Shown one piece after another: positions 39,365 through 51,127 of a DNA stretch of 64,000 bases. The first letter of the stretch is position 1, and each line of letters opens with the position of its first letter. A program made the position numbers and the translations under genes. The DNA is from Methylobacter sp. (GTDB lineage: Bacteria; Pseudomonadota; Gammaproteobacteria; Methylococcales; Methylomonadaceae): contig SCPZ01000037.1 of NCBI GenBank assembly GCA_004299305.1, forward strand, positions 19,758-83,757, written 5' to 3'. The notes beneath the pieces are model-generated. The model saw nothing but the letters and a program-made list of their open reading frames with translations, was not told the DNA's origin and did no database searches.

Positions 39365-41248
39365 TTAGGTATTTGGAAGTGAAATGATCTCTTTCATTTT
39401 ATCGAAAATGAGTTTGAAGCTAGAAAAATCAAAATCTTTGGCATAATCTGGATCGTTCTCAACCAACTCAGAGAATACGGCCTTAGAATGAATCCAATCT
39501 AACGTGCCGACGTTTTCATCGAAGATTTTTTTTGTTTTTTCATCGCAAGCATTCGCTTCGCTTAATTGGATGAGAGTCCTATTATTTTTTTTCGCCGCAG
39601 ATTGTCTAAACTCGACCTCATTGTCGAAATATAACCTTCGTCCGTCTTTTTCCTTCTTAAGGTCACTGTCTCTATAAAAAAACTCAATCGAAATATTGGC
39701 GTAATTTTCGCGCTCTTCAGGAACTGGTAGGCAAAATGCAAACACATTATTTCCATAGAACTTATATGCTCCACTATCCTTTTCTATCTTTGCGACAATA
39801 CTTGCCACATCCCGATCAAAGATACCGATTATTCGTCTAGACTGAGTGACCTTTGATAACTGTTCCAACAACAATTCCAACTTTGAGTCGCCCCAGTCCC
39901 CAGTGATGTCGAAGAACTCAACGTCACAGCCTTGAATATCAAGTTGTGCCTTTGCAGACCTTAAATGTTGAATGTCTGTCTTTCCCTCTGTGATGATAAG
40001 AGGCGATGACCCTCTCTTGATCATTTCCTCTAAAGAACGATACAGCTCCTTGAACCGATCATTCTCGCCAATCATCATTCGATACACTTCCGCGTAAAGT
40101 TCATTTGTAGTCGGATCTTTAGATATTCCGAAAGTTTCCAAATCTATAATTTTTGCACGATCTGAAGCAACTTCGGCTAGTCCCATGCTCAGGAATGGTG
40201 AATGAGAGCTTACAATGAACTGTACGTTTGGGAATAGATTAAATAGTGCAGGTAGAACTTCTTTTTGAAGTTTGATGTGTAAATGTTTATCAACTTCGTC
40301 AATAAGGACAATGCCCGAAATTTGGTTGAGTTCAATGCCACTGAAATTATTGTCGGCTTGTCTAATTAACTCGCCGAATAGGCATAACATGGATGATTCA
40401 CCTGATGAAATATTGAATATCGACGGATATATGGATTCATTGCTCGAATGACTGACTACTTGTATACGAGTACCGCCAAAACTGCGAGGGCCTATTCCAA
40501 ATCTCAATGAACCCAAGCCTTTAGAAATAATAGTGTTGGTCAGTATTGTGTTTAGGTTATGAAATATTATAGAAGTCTGAATATTTTGCGTAATCCTCAT
40601 GTCGAGTACCACATCCATCATCCAATTTACGAGTTGCGGTAGGCCAGACACAACCTCAATCGGATTTTTTAGTCGTCCTGTAAAACCTGGGCTATTTGTG
40701 AAGCTCAGCTTTACTTGATATGGATCGCTTAGGTAGCCTGGAGCTTCATATCGATAAGATGGAAAGTATGTGAGGAGATTATTGTTAAATATTGATTCCA
40801 CTTTTTTTTGATCAAGATTTGGAAAAATCTTCTTTACAAAATTTGATTGATCTAATGACTCTCTTAACTCGCTGAATGGAATTTTATTAGTTGGTAGATC
40901 AAAAGCATCGTACTCCGCCTCGTTTAATGCCCCTCTTACACTAACATAATCGATTATTTCTCCGGTGGTCGTTTTGAATCTTAGGTAAGCGAGCGAAGAT
41001 TTAGTCTGGTCAAGATTTTCAATCGGGGAAGACACACGATATAACTTGTTCTCCCTGCCCTCGTACTCAGTTGGGAAAAACGGCCTTGTCATCTCATGAA
41101 AGGCGTCAACGATATGAGAGAGAATGGTGGTTTTCCCTCGACCATTTACTGCGGTCAAAACTGCAATTTCGTTTTCTTCAAAATGCATTTCGAGCTTCTC
41201 GAAAGGTGCACGGTTATAGAATGCGGCATAGCTCAAGTATAATTTCAT
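39365..41248 (-). CDS. OLD-like AAA ATPase / TOPRIM nuclease
   Basis: Walker A VNGRGKTT; ABC-type signature ISSGESSML; Walker B GIVLIDEVDKHLH; TOPRIM PLIITEGKTDIQHL and GIFDRDVAS. Confidence 0.88.
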   Translation of the reverse strand: MKLYLSYAAFYNRAPFEKLEMHFEENEIAVLTAVNGRGKTTILSHIVDAFHEMTRPFFPTEYEGRENKLYRVSSPIENLDQTKSSLAYLRFKTTTGEIIDYVSVRGALNEAEYDAFDLPTNKIPFSELRESLDQSNFVKKIFPNLDQKKVESIFNNNLLTYFPSYRYEAPGYLSDPYQVKLSFTNSPGFTGRLKNPIEVVSGLPQLVNWMMDVVLDMRITQNIQTSIIFHNLNTILTNTIISKGLGSLRFGIGPRSFGGTRIQVVSHSSNESIYPSIFNISSGESSMLCLFGELIRQADNNFSGIELNQISGIVLIDEVDKHLHIKLQKEVLPALFNLFPNVQFIVSSHSPFLSMGLAEVASDRAKIIDLETFGISKDPTTNELYAEVYRMMIGENDRFKELYRSLEEMIKRGSSPLIITEGKTDIQHLRSAKAQLDIQGCDVEFFDITGDWGDSKLELLLEQLSKVTQSRRIIGIFDRDVASIVAKIEKDSGAYKFYGNNVFAFCLPVPEERENYANISIEFFYRDSDLKKEKDGRRLYFDNEVEFRQSAAKKNNRTLIQLSEANACDEKTKKIFDENVGTLDWIHSKAVFSELVENDPDYAKDFDFSSFKLIFDKMKEIISLPNT

Positions 41249-41416
41249 GATTAGTTGAAGGGATGTAGTTAAGAATGTCTAATGGATAATTATAAGCTTT
41301 TCATGTTGTGAGTCTACGAACCGCATCATTACACCTGAAACACTTCCACCGAAGAAAAAATAATGCTTAACGGAAATTTATACGTAATTCACGTACAATA
41401 AAACCGTGCGAGCCAT

Positions 41417-41467
41417 GTACGCTGTGCGTACCATTGAACGTTGAAAGGTACGCGTAGCGTACCCTAC
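41417..41467. repeat. 51-bp direct repeat, copy 2
   Basis: Identical to 39196..39246, same orientation. Confidence 0.97.
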
Positions 41468-41655
41468 GAGACTGCAAATCAGGAATGAAGGGTGAGGATT
41501 ACACGGCTTGCACCCTCACCGATGCTCGTCAGGACTCATCAATGCAAGTGCTCACGCCTTGCAAAGCTTTGAAAGCGGCCAAGGTTCGCTTTGGACTCCA
41601 GTAAATTTCGATGTCCGAGTTCACTTTTGCCTACATGGATGACAGGGGCGTGAGT

Positions 41656-43667
<2,012 letters not shown>

Positions 43668-43686
43668 CGTTGATTTTATAGTGATT

Positions 43687-43929
43687 TTACAATTGGCTGT
43701 TCAGCAATTCGTCAATGCTGGGCAATTGTTTGTCGGACTTGCAACGGTTTTTATAAAGATCGACGAATTCCATAAAAGCTTGTTCCAGGTCAGCCAGAAT
43801 TTCTTCTTCGTTTTCACGCTCATCATCGGGAACGTCGGGCGAATCCAAATATTCGTGTTGCAGGGCGACTTCGCTGTTTAAAGCAAGCGTGGCGTAAATG
43901 ATGGCATTGTTTGATATGTTGTCGCTCAT
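43687..43929 (-). CDS. Hypothetical small acidic protein
   Basis: 80-aa ORF in a same-strand gene string with a Met start. Confidence 0.5.
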   Translation of the reverse strand: MSDNISNNAIIYATLALNSEVALQHEYLDSPDVPDDERENEEEILADLEQAFMEFVDLYKNRCKSDKQLPSIDELLNSQL

Positions 43930-43961
43930 GGTGTTGGCCTTGGTTAAGTTATTGGTGGGTA

Positions 43962-44149
43962 GTAACTACTCAGCAGATAGAAAATGGAACACGGATGATA
44001 CGGATTAGACTGATAAACATGGATAAAACCAATGAATGGGTTATCCATCGACTCTTTAACATCCGTTTAAATCCGTCCAATCCGCGTCGCCTAGAGGCGC
44101 CTACTTTTGGCATCTGTGTTCTATTATAAAATTAGCCCTGAGTAGTTAC
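43962..44149. mobile_element. MITE-like element, copy 3 (188 bp), inverted relative to 3106..3273
   Basis: TIR gtaactactcag / ctgagtagttac; flanking direct repeat ggtgggta at 43954-43961 and 44150-44157. Confidence 0.88.
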
Positions 44150-44205
44150 GGTGGGTATTACGGTAGGGCGAGCTATGCGCGCCTTACAGGTTGGAACAGT
44201 ATTTA

Positions 44206-44676
44206 TCAGTCCTGTTCCCTAAAACGAATGGTAAGACCTTGTAAGAAATTTCTCAGGATCTGGTCGCCGCATTCCCGGTGATGTTTATGGCCTTTTTGCC
44301 TGAAAAAAGAGCTGAGTTCGCCTTTAGACAGTTCAAAATCCGCCAGTTTCAGGGTGCCAAGCATGTCCTCTTCTTTAAATTCCAGCGCGATACGCAGTTT
44401 TTTGAGTATGGTGTTATTGGTTAACGGCTCCGGTTTTTTGACCTGTTCGGGCGGATTTTCCTGCCGACCTCTTCTATAGATAATCAGGCCGTCTAAAAAT
44501 TGTTCCAGCAGCTTATTGTTAAGCGGAACGTAATCGGCTTCATTGTCTTTTTTGAGCAGTTTGAGTAACTCGTCCCGGCTTATTTCTACCTCGCTTAAGG
44601 CAAAGATTTCGATCATGGTCGGGTCTTTAAGCTCTAAAGCGTAGCGTACCCGGCGTAATACATCGTTGTTAATCAT
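44206..44676 (-). CDS. DUF1456 (YehS-like) protein
   Basis: Duplicated pattern MINNDVLRRVRYALELKDPTMIEIF / NTILKKLRIALEFKEEDMLGTL. Confidence 0.88.
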   Translation of the reverse strand: MINNDVLRRVRYALELKDPTMIEIFALSEVEISRDELLKLLKKDNEADYVPLNNKLLEQFLDGLIIYRRGRQENPPEQVKKPEPLTNNTILKKLRIALEFKEEDMLGTLKLADFELSKGELSSFFRQKGHKHHRECGDQILRNFLQGLTIRFREQD

Positions 44677-44681
44677 GGTTT

Positions 44682-45320
44682 TTATAGGGCAATGTGGGGT
44701 GGTTGTACAGGGTTGGCATCCGATTCTCCAAGAGCTGCTTGATTTTTTTCCTGCAAGAAAGTGAGTACATCGTCGTTGTTAACTTGGTAATAAATGTCTT
44801 CAACGAGAACAGTAACGTCTAATGACTCAAAAGTAATCGTATCGCCAAGATAGTAATAAGAAGATTGCCAATGGTCTTTTTTTCTAAAGACCTCAATTTC
44901 CGCGATGGTTTGTTCAATTAAAACGTATTCTTCCAAAGTTGGGATATTTTGATATTTCAAGCGCTTGGCGGTTTTGTCAAACTTTCGGGTCGATGGCGAT
45001 AACACTTCGACAATAATAACTGGCGATTGTTTGTAATAGTCAACGTCATCATCCTTCTGACAAGCGACCATCACATCGGGATAGAAAAAATCATTAGCTA
45101 CCTTCACTTTCATGTCGGCTATAAAAGTTCTGCAAGGTGTACCTTTTAATTGATTCTTCAGTTCAGCAAATATATTGCCTGCCAGCAAGTTATGAGCTTC
45201 ACTCGCCCCAGCCATTGCATAAGCTTCACCGTCAATGAACTCGTGCTTGAATTCAGCAACAAGTTCGCCTTGTAGATACTCTTCTTCGCTTATCTTGCTG
45301 TTTGCGTATTTCAAGTTCAT
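44682..45320 (-). CDS. Uma2-family (DUF820) putative endonuclease
   Basis: ISEEEYLQGELVAEFKHEFIDGEAYAMAGASEAHNLL, FYPDVMVAC, VEVLSPSTRKFD. Confidence 0.9.
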   Translation of the reverse strand: MNLKYANSKISEEEYLQGELVAEFKHEFIDGEAYAMAGASEAHNLLAGNIFAELKNQLKGTPCRTFIADMKVKVANDFFYPDVMVACQKDDDVDYYKQSPVIIVEVLSPSTRKFDKTAKRLKYQNIPTLEEYVLIEQTIAEIEVFRKKDHWQSSYYYLGDTITFESLDVTVLVEDIYYQVNNDDVLTFLQEKNQAALGESDANPVQPPHIAL

Positions 45321-45366
45321 TGTTGCTCTCCTCTTTTAGCGTGGGGCAAGTGTCGAGTTTATGCGA

Positions 45367-46185
45367 TTAATCCCTCAACAACTCGTTAATGCCGGTTTTG
45401 CTGCGGGTTTTTTCGTCGACTTGTTTGATGATGACCGCGCAATACAGGCTGTATTTGCCGTCCGCAGAAGGCAGGTTGCCGGAGACGACGACCGAACCGG
45501 CTGGAATGCGGCCATAGCTGATTTCGCCGGTCATACGGTTGTAGATTTTGGTGCTTTGGCCGATGTAAACACCCATCGAAATGACCGAGCCTTGTTCAAC
45601 GATAACGCCTTCGACGATTTCGGAACGTGCGCCGATAAAGCAGTTATCTTCGATGATGGTTGGGCCTGCTTGCAAGGGCTCCAATACGCCGCCGATGCCG
45701 ACGCCGCCGGATAGGTGCACGTTCTTGCCGATTTGCGCGCAAGAACCGACTGTGACCCAGGTATCGACCATTGTGCCGCTATCGACATAGCCGCCGATGT
45801 TCACGTAGGACGGCATCAAGATAGCGCCGGGGGCGATGTAGGAACCGCGCCTTGCAACCGCGTTCGGTACGACTCTCACCCCGGCCTTGGCGAAATCTTC
45901 TTCACTGTAGTTGGCGAATTTGCTGTCGACCTTGTCGTAATAGCGCGTGTTGCCGCCGTCCATCAGTCTGTTTTCGTTGATTCTGAACGACAACAACACG
46001 GCTTTTTTCAGCCATTGGTTAGTGACCCAGTCGCCGCTGGTTTTTTCGGCGACACGGGCTTTGCCGCTGTCCAGTAAGTTGATGGCTTCTTCAACGGCTG
46101 AGCGCACTTCTGCGGAAACAGTCGCAGGAGAGAGGTCGGCACGGTTTTCAAAGGCGTCGTTAATGATGGTTTCTAGTTGTGACAT
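45367..46185 (-). CDS. dapD: Tetrahydrodipicolinate N-succinyltransferase
   Basis: 272 aa; hexapeptide repeats; [15 protein letters not shown]. Confidence 0.97.
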   Translation of the reverse strand: MSQLETIINDAFENRADLSPATVSAEVRSAVEEAINLLDSGKARVAEKTSGDWVTNQWLKKAVLLSFRINENRLMDGGNTRYYDKVDSKFANYSEEDFAKAGVRVVPNAVARRGSYIAPGAILMPSYVNIGGYVDSGTMVDTWVTVGSCAQIGKNVHLSGGVGIGGVLEPLQAGPTIIEDNCFIGARSEIVEGVIVEQGSVISMGVYIGQSTKIYNRMTGEISYGRIPAGSVVVSGNLPSADGKYSLYCAVIIKQVDEKTRSKTGINELLRD

Positions 46186-46194
46186 AGGTTTATT

Positions 46195-47448
46195 TTATAA
46201 AGAGTTAAGGAAATTTTTAATGCGTTCTGCGGCTTCTATGCATTCATCCAAGGGCGCAACCAGAGCAATCCTGACATGGTTAAGGCCGGGATTGACGCCT
46301 TCGCAATCGCGGGACAAGTAACTGCCGGGCAGCACGGTGATGTTTTGCTTAGCAAATAGCTGCTTGGCGAATTCGGTGTCCGAGATCGGTGTTTTCAACC
46401 AGACGTAAAAACTGGCCGGTGGTTTAATAACCGTGCAAATGCCGCCAAGAATATCGATGAAGGCCGCGAATTTTTCACGGTACAAACGACGGTTTTCGAG
46501 GACATGTTGTTCATCTTGCCAAGCTTGTATGCTGGCATGTTGAGTAGGCAAGGGCATTGCGCAGCCGTGATAAGTCCGGTACAGGAAATAGTGTTTCAAT
46601 AACTCCGCATCGCCTGCGACAAAACCCGAACGCAAGCCCGGCGCGTTGGAGCGCTTGGACAAGCTGTGGAAAATAACGCAGCGTTTGAATGCAGTATTGC
46701 CCATGTTATATGCCGTTTGCAGCAAGCCTGGCGGCGGGTTGTTTTCGTCGTCATAGATTTCGCTGTAGCACTCGTCTGAGGCAATCACAAAATCGTGTTT
46801 TTCCGCCAGCTTGAGCAACTTTTCGTGGCTGGCCTGATCGATCACCGAGCCGGTCGGGTTGCCGGGCGAGCAAATATAAATCAGCTGGCAACGTTGCCAT
46901 ATCTCATCCGGTACTGCATCAAAATCAGGTAAATAACCGGAGTCTTCCAATGTGTTTAGGTAATAAGGTTCTGCTCCCGCCAGCAAGGCCGCGCCTTCGT
47001 AAATCTGGTAAAACGGGTTCGGCATGATGACTACGGGCGCAGTTATCGCCAGGGATGGTGTGTATGCCGCAAGCCTGTCGGGAACAGGCGCGGTGCCAGT
47101 CGTATCGATAAGGCACTGGGCGAACGAAAACAAAGCCTCGCGCGTGCCGTTGACCGGTAAAACTTGGGTTTCGGCATTAACCCCATCGGCTGGAATTTGG
47201 AAGCGCCGACTGATCCATCCTGCAATCGCTTGCCGGAGTTCAGCTATGCCTTTGGTGGTTGGATAGTTAGCCAAACCATGCAAATGGGTTAACAATGCTT
47301 CCTGAATTAAATGCGGCGTGGCATGGGTCGGTTCGCCCATAGACAGGGCGATATGCGGCTTGTGTTCAGGCGGAACGATACCTTGTTTAAGTTGCGCCAG
47401 TTTCTCGAACGGATAGGGATGTAGGTGTTTTAAATTTGGAGTCATCAA
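46195..47448 (-). CDS. dapC: Succinyldiaminopimelate transaminase
   Basis: PLP aminotransferase; HSLSKRSNAPGLRSGFVAGD; NPFYQIYEGA; next to dapD. Confidence 0.93.
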   Translation of the reverse strand: MMTPNLKHLHPYPFEKLAQLKQGIVPPEHKPHIALSMGEPTHATPHLIQEALLTHLHGLANYPTTKGIAELRQAIAGWISRRFQIPADGVNAETQVLPVNGTREALFSFAQCLIDTTGTAPVPDRLAAYTPSLAITAPVVIMPNPFYQIYEGAALLAGAEPYYLNTLEDSGYLPDFDAVPDEIWQRCQLIYICSPGNPTGSVIDQASHEKLLKLAEKHDFVIASDECYSEIYDDENNPPPGLLQTAYNMGNTAFKRCVIFHSLSKRSNAPGLRSGFVAGDAELLKHYFLYRTYHGCAMPLPTQHASIQAWQDEQHVLENRRLYREKFAAFIDILGGICTVIKPPASFYVWLKTPISDTEFAKQLFAKQNITVLPGSYLSRDCEGVNPGLNHVRIALVAPLDECIEAAERIKNFLNSL

Positions 47449-48231
47449 TTAGTTACAACGCGGTTGTTTGCCCTGTGATTGTGCTTGTTGGAATAGTCCC
47501 ATGGCTTGCGGCATGTGCTTTTCCAAGTCCTGAATGCGTGTGGCGTGCGATGGATGAGTCGACATGAATTCTAAGGGTTGTTGACCGTGTGATGCTTGAT
47601 CCATTTTTTTCCATAAGTCGATGCTTTGCCTTGGATCGAAGCCTGCTCTAGCCATTAAATCCAGGCCGATTATATCGGCTTCACTTTCATGGGTGCGACT
47701 GTAAGGCATCAATATACCGTATTGCGCACCGACGCCCAGTAGACCGATGGCGGTTTGCCCGAGTGCGGTTTGCGGTGCGCTGACCGCTTGAATAATGCTC
47801 ATGCCTTCGCTTACGGCCATTTTCTGCGAGGCGCGTTCGTTGCTGTGTTTGGCGAGGACGTGGCCGATTTCATGGCCGACGACCGCAGCCAATTGGTCTT
47901 GATTGTCAACCAGTGTGAGCATTCCGGTATGGATGCCGATTTTATTGCCGGGCAAGGCAAAAGCATTGGGCGATTTATCCTTGAAAACCACAACTTCCCA
48001 TCTGCCGCCGGTTTCACGCGTAATAGCTCCCGCTATGCAGCTTGCCAGTTGATTGTATGTGCTGTTTGTGCTGATGGGTTTTTGTCTTTTTAAATCATTA
48101 AATGCTTGCAAGCCCATTTGGTTGACTTGATCATCGGACAAGAACATAAACTGGCTTCTGCCGGTAGGGCTGGTGACACAGGCAGTCAGCAGGCAGGTGC
48201 TTATCAGGGCAGGGAATAATTTTTTGAACAT
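47449..48231 (-). CDS. M48-family metalloprotease lipoprotein
   Basis: HEIGHVLAKHSNERASQ (HExxH); lipobox LLTAC; ORF extends to 48264, start likely MFKKLFPAL. Confidence 0.92.
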   Translation of the reverse strand: MFKKLFPALISTCLLTACVTSPTGRSQFMFLSDDQVNQMGLQAFNDLKRQKPISTNSTYNQLASCIAGAITRETGGRWEVVVFKDKSPNAFALPGNKIGIHTGMLTLVDNQDQLAAVVGHEIGHVLAKHSNERASQKMAVSEGMSIIQAVSAPQTALGQTAIGLLGVGAQYGILMPYSRTHESEADIIGLDLMARAGFDPRQSIDLWKKMDQASHGQQPLEFMSTHPSHATRIQDLEKHMPQAMGLFQQAQSQGKQPRCN

Positions 48232-48345
48232 AAAGAAAGACCAGTAGTTTCTCGTGCCGGTCATTTTAACGTAAGTTTTTATACAGAGTTTAAAAATGTA
48301 GTCTTAGGAACGAGCATGAAATAAAGTAGACAACTGTGTGCAGCA

Positions 48346-48389
48346 GGAGTGCAGGCTTTGCTTGCATATGCAGGCAAAGCCTGCACTCC
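48346..48389. repeat. 44-bp near-perfect palindrome
   Basis: ggagtgcaggctttgcttgcat / atgcaggcaaagcctgcactcc, one mismatch. Confidence 0.95.
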
Positions 48390-48583
48390 GACTATTGGCA
48401 ACTTGCCTAAGTTATTCCATGCTCATTCCTTAGCATGGACAGTGCGAAGGCTACGAACGATACGAAGCGGAAATTGCCTGGACAAAGTCCGATACATTGT
48501 TCGTGGTTGTATGCCCTTGGTGATGTGCAAGGCGGGCAAAAAATTTGCCCGCCTTAGCGGTCTTAATTGCTTAGGACTATACC

Positions 48584-49885
48584 TTAGAATTTATTGACGA
48601 CGATACGTCCGCCGGAAATAACCAAGTCTGGATATTCCAGTATTTTAAATCTTTGGAAGGGATTGCCGCGCACTGCAATAATATCGGCCGGTGCGCCAGG
48701 CGCTAATGTACCCAGCGGAGCCAAGCCTAAATGTTCGCCGGCCTGGGACGTTGCAGCTTTAAACACGTTAACAACGTCAGTAAAATCAATCGAGTCGCCG
48801 CTACCTAAATGCAACATCATGTGCATCTCTTCGCCATTGATTCCCCAAGGCACATTGTCGTGTGCAATTTCAGAACCATAGATAAATTTGGCTCCTTTGC
48901 CGGCCAGGCTCATCATGTTGGAATGAATGCCCATATGGGTGCCGGTATCGACACAAGACGAAAGCGTATCGACAGTCGTTACGAAGGTAACGCCCTGATC
49001 CACCGCACGCTGCAACAAATCTTCACTGATTGCGGAACATGGCATATGGGCGAATTCATCAATCCCCGTATTAAGCGCCCGCTCAAAGCCGGTATTCTCA
49101 CCCACATGGGCAATAACCCGTTTGTTAAGTGCGTGCGCTTTAGTCACAATCGCTTGGGTTATTTCCTCGGAGAGTATCGCCCATGGCGCAACTGGCACAG
49201 GGCTATCGCCATGGGGCTGCATCCACGGCGCACCGGTTTCGCCGCCGGGTTCCAGGGCAATCTTGATCGCTGTCGCGCCGCCGTCGACAAGATGCTGAAC
49301 GGCTTCCTCGGCGGCAAGTACGGAATCAACCGGGTAGCCAACCTTATCATAGCCGCCGTCACCACCGAATATGTTGAGCGGATAACCGCCGGGAGCCTGA
49401 ATAATCGGGCCGGTACTCAATAACCGTAGTTTGCCTTGACCGCCCTCTGCCGCCATTAATGGGCCGCCGGTATCCTGCACCGTTGTTATGCCGTGTTCCA
49501 GCACAATATCTTTATTGACGTTTTGGAAAGTTACATGTGCGTGTGATTCGATAAATCCAGGCAAAATTGTCGCATCTCCTAAATTGATTTTGGTTTTGCA
49601 CAGCCCGCGCAATTGTTTGCTTGTACCGACCTGCTTGACTTTATCACCCTCAATTAACACCGCCATATTGGCTTGAGGGAAGTTGACGCCGTCAAATAAT
49701 TGGTTTGCGGTCAATAGTTTACATGACTGCTTTCCGGTTGCAGTAGTCCCGCCGGTTGTAGTTCCACCGGTAGTGGTTCCTCCTGTAGTATCTCCGTGAG
49801 CAAGCGCGTTAAAGCTGGCTCCTTGACATAAGAGCATTGTAAGCAATAAAAACATGGGGTCGGTTAAACGACTTCTAAATATCAT
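48584..49885 (-). CDS. Secreted amidohydrolase-family protein
   Basis: ATILPGFIESHAHVTF, KRVIAHVGENTGFE, IYGSEIAHD, GTLAPGAPADIIAVRGNP; signal peptide. Confidence 0.88.
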   Translation of the reverse strand: MIFRSRLTDPMFLLLTMLLCQGASFNALAHGDTTGGTTTGGTTTGGTTATGKQSCKLLTANQLFDGVNFPQANMAVLIEGDKVKQVGTSKQLRGLCKTKINLGDATILPGFIESHAHVTFQNVNKDIVLEHGITTVQDTGGPLMAAEGGQGKLRLLSTGPIIQAPGGYPLNIFGGDGGYDKVGYPVDSVLAAEEAVQHLVDGGATAIKIALEPGGETGAPWMQPHGDSPVPVAPWAILSEEITQAIVTKAHALNKRVIAHVGENTGFERALNTGIDEFAHMPCSAISEDLLQRAVDQGVTFVTTVDTLSSCVDTGTHMGIHSNMMSLAGKGAKFIYGSEIAHDNVPWGINGEEMHMMLHLGSGDSIDFTDVVNVFKAATSQAGEHLGLAPLGTLAPGAPADIIAVRGNPFQRFKILEYPDLVISGGRIVVNKF

Positions 49886-50337
49886 ATTTCCTCCTGGCTA
49901 TTTTGTGATGTTGAAAAGTAATTATTTGACTGCGCTTTAGTCAGCCGGAACATTTAATCCCGAGGTTTTTGCTTGAGATCAGGATCATCAAGCAAAAAAT
50001 GAGCCATGTAATATTAAAGAGTCGAAACCGATCAACGGGTAGAGTGGGAAGCTATGGTTAGTTTAATGAGGCGTCGCCGAACGAAATAGGTGGAATACAG
50101 TCCTGCTCGTGTTTAGCCGACAATAAATTTAAAGTGGGTGATATGCGTATTTTTGTTGTTTTTTTACATACTGTTGAACCTCTTATTTCATAGTCTGTAA
50201 AAAACTATGTTATATGACGCAGTCATTGGGGGATATGGCGTAAAACTGGGAGCTGCGACACATCAGCCGCTTATCTTTTTATGCTACTTTGTATTCGCAG
50301 TAAAAACCAACCCTCTACCAAAATTGGAGCGTGCAAT

Positions 50338-51102
50338 ATGTTTATCAATCAAAGAAAGCTGGTGTCCGGCTTATGTTTACTTACCGTCAGTGTTATTTTC
50401 ATTCCAAGCGCCTTGGCCGCTGACAGAGAAATCGGCGGTTATGTTGATCGAGCGGAAAGCCGGTTTGTACGAAATGTCTGGAATTTTGTTAAAAATTTCC
50501 AGAGCTGGCAAAGCATCGGCGGCAATCGTTATAAAGAGGTTCAATACTATTACGCCGAACCTTTTATGTTCGACAGTTCTCATCAAGACTATGTGGACAA
50601 GATGGATGTGGCCTATGTCGCAGGTCATGGTAATCAATACTACATACAGACCAATCAAAGCGCAGGTCAGGGCGTCGATTTACGCACCGTTCCCGCTTAC
50701 GGCGATTTAGCCAATAACGGGGACCTTGAATTTATGATTATCGAGTCTTGTTACACCGTCACATCAGCGCCGGAAGCTGCGGATTGGTGGACGCCTTTTT
50801 CACCGATGTTCCAAGGTCTGCATCAATTAGTCGGTTTTCACACCCTCAGCAACTCTGATAACGGCATTCCAAACAATTATGCCCAGAAATTAAAAGCCAA
50901 TGGCGGGGTATGGCAATCATGGTTCGCAGCAGTCAACGAAGAGCGCTACTGGATAGGCAATCCGACCAATTCGGATGGCTCGCCTTATCCGGGCTTGGCT
51001 AGTGCGATCATGTATAGCTCCACTGAGAATGACCGTCTCGGTTCTTATGCTGCCGATCCCGCCGGTGGCACAGCGGGCATGAAAACCTGGTGGCAGTATT
51101 AA
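50338..51102 (+). CDS. Secreted DUF6345-like protein, putative caspase-fold (clan CD-like) hydrolase
   Basis: Signal peptide to ALAA; AYVAGHGNQYY and FMIIESCYT resemble a His...Cys dyad. Confidence 0.6.
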   Translation: MFINQRKLVSGLCLLTVSVIFIPSALAADREIGGYVDRAESRFVRNVWNFVKNFQSWQSIGGNRYKEVQYYYAEPFMFDSSHQDYVDKMDVAYVAGHGNQYYIQTNQSAGQGVDLRTVPAYGDLANNGDLEFMIIESCYTVTSAPEAADWWTPFSPMFQGLHQLVGFHTLSNSDNGIPNNYAQKLKANGGVWQSWFAAVNEERYWIGNPTNSDGSPYPGLASAIMYSSTENDRLGSYAADPAGGTAGMKTWWQY

Positions 51103-51127
51103 TTCCAATATTTAACGGAGTACAATC

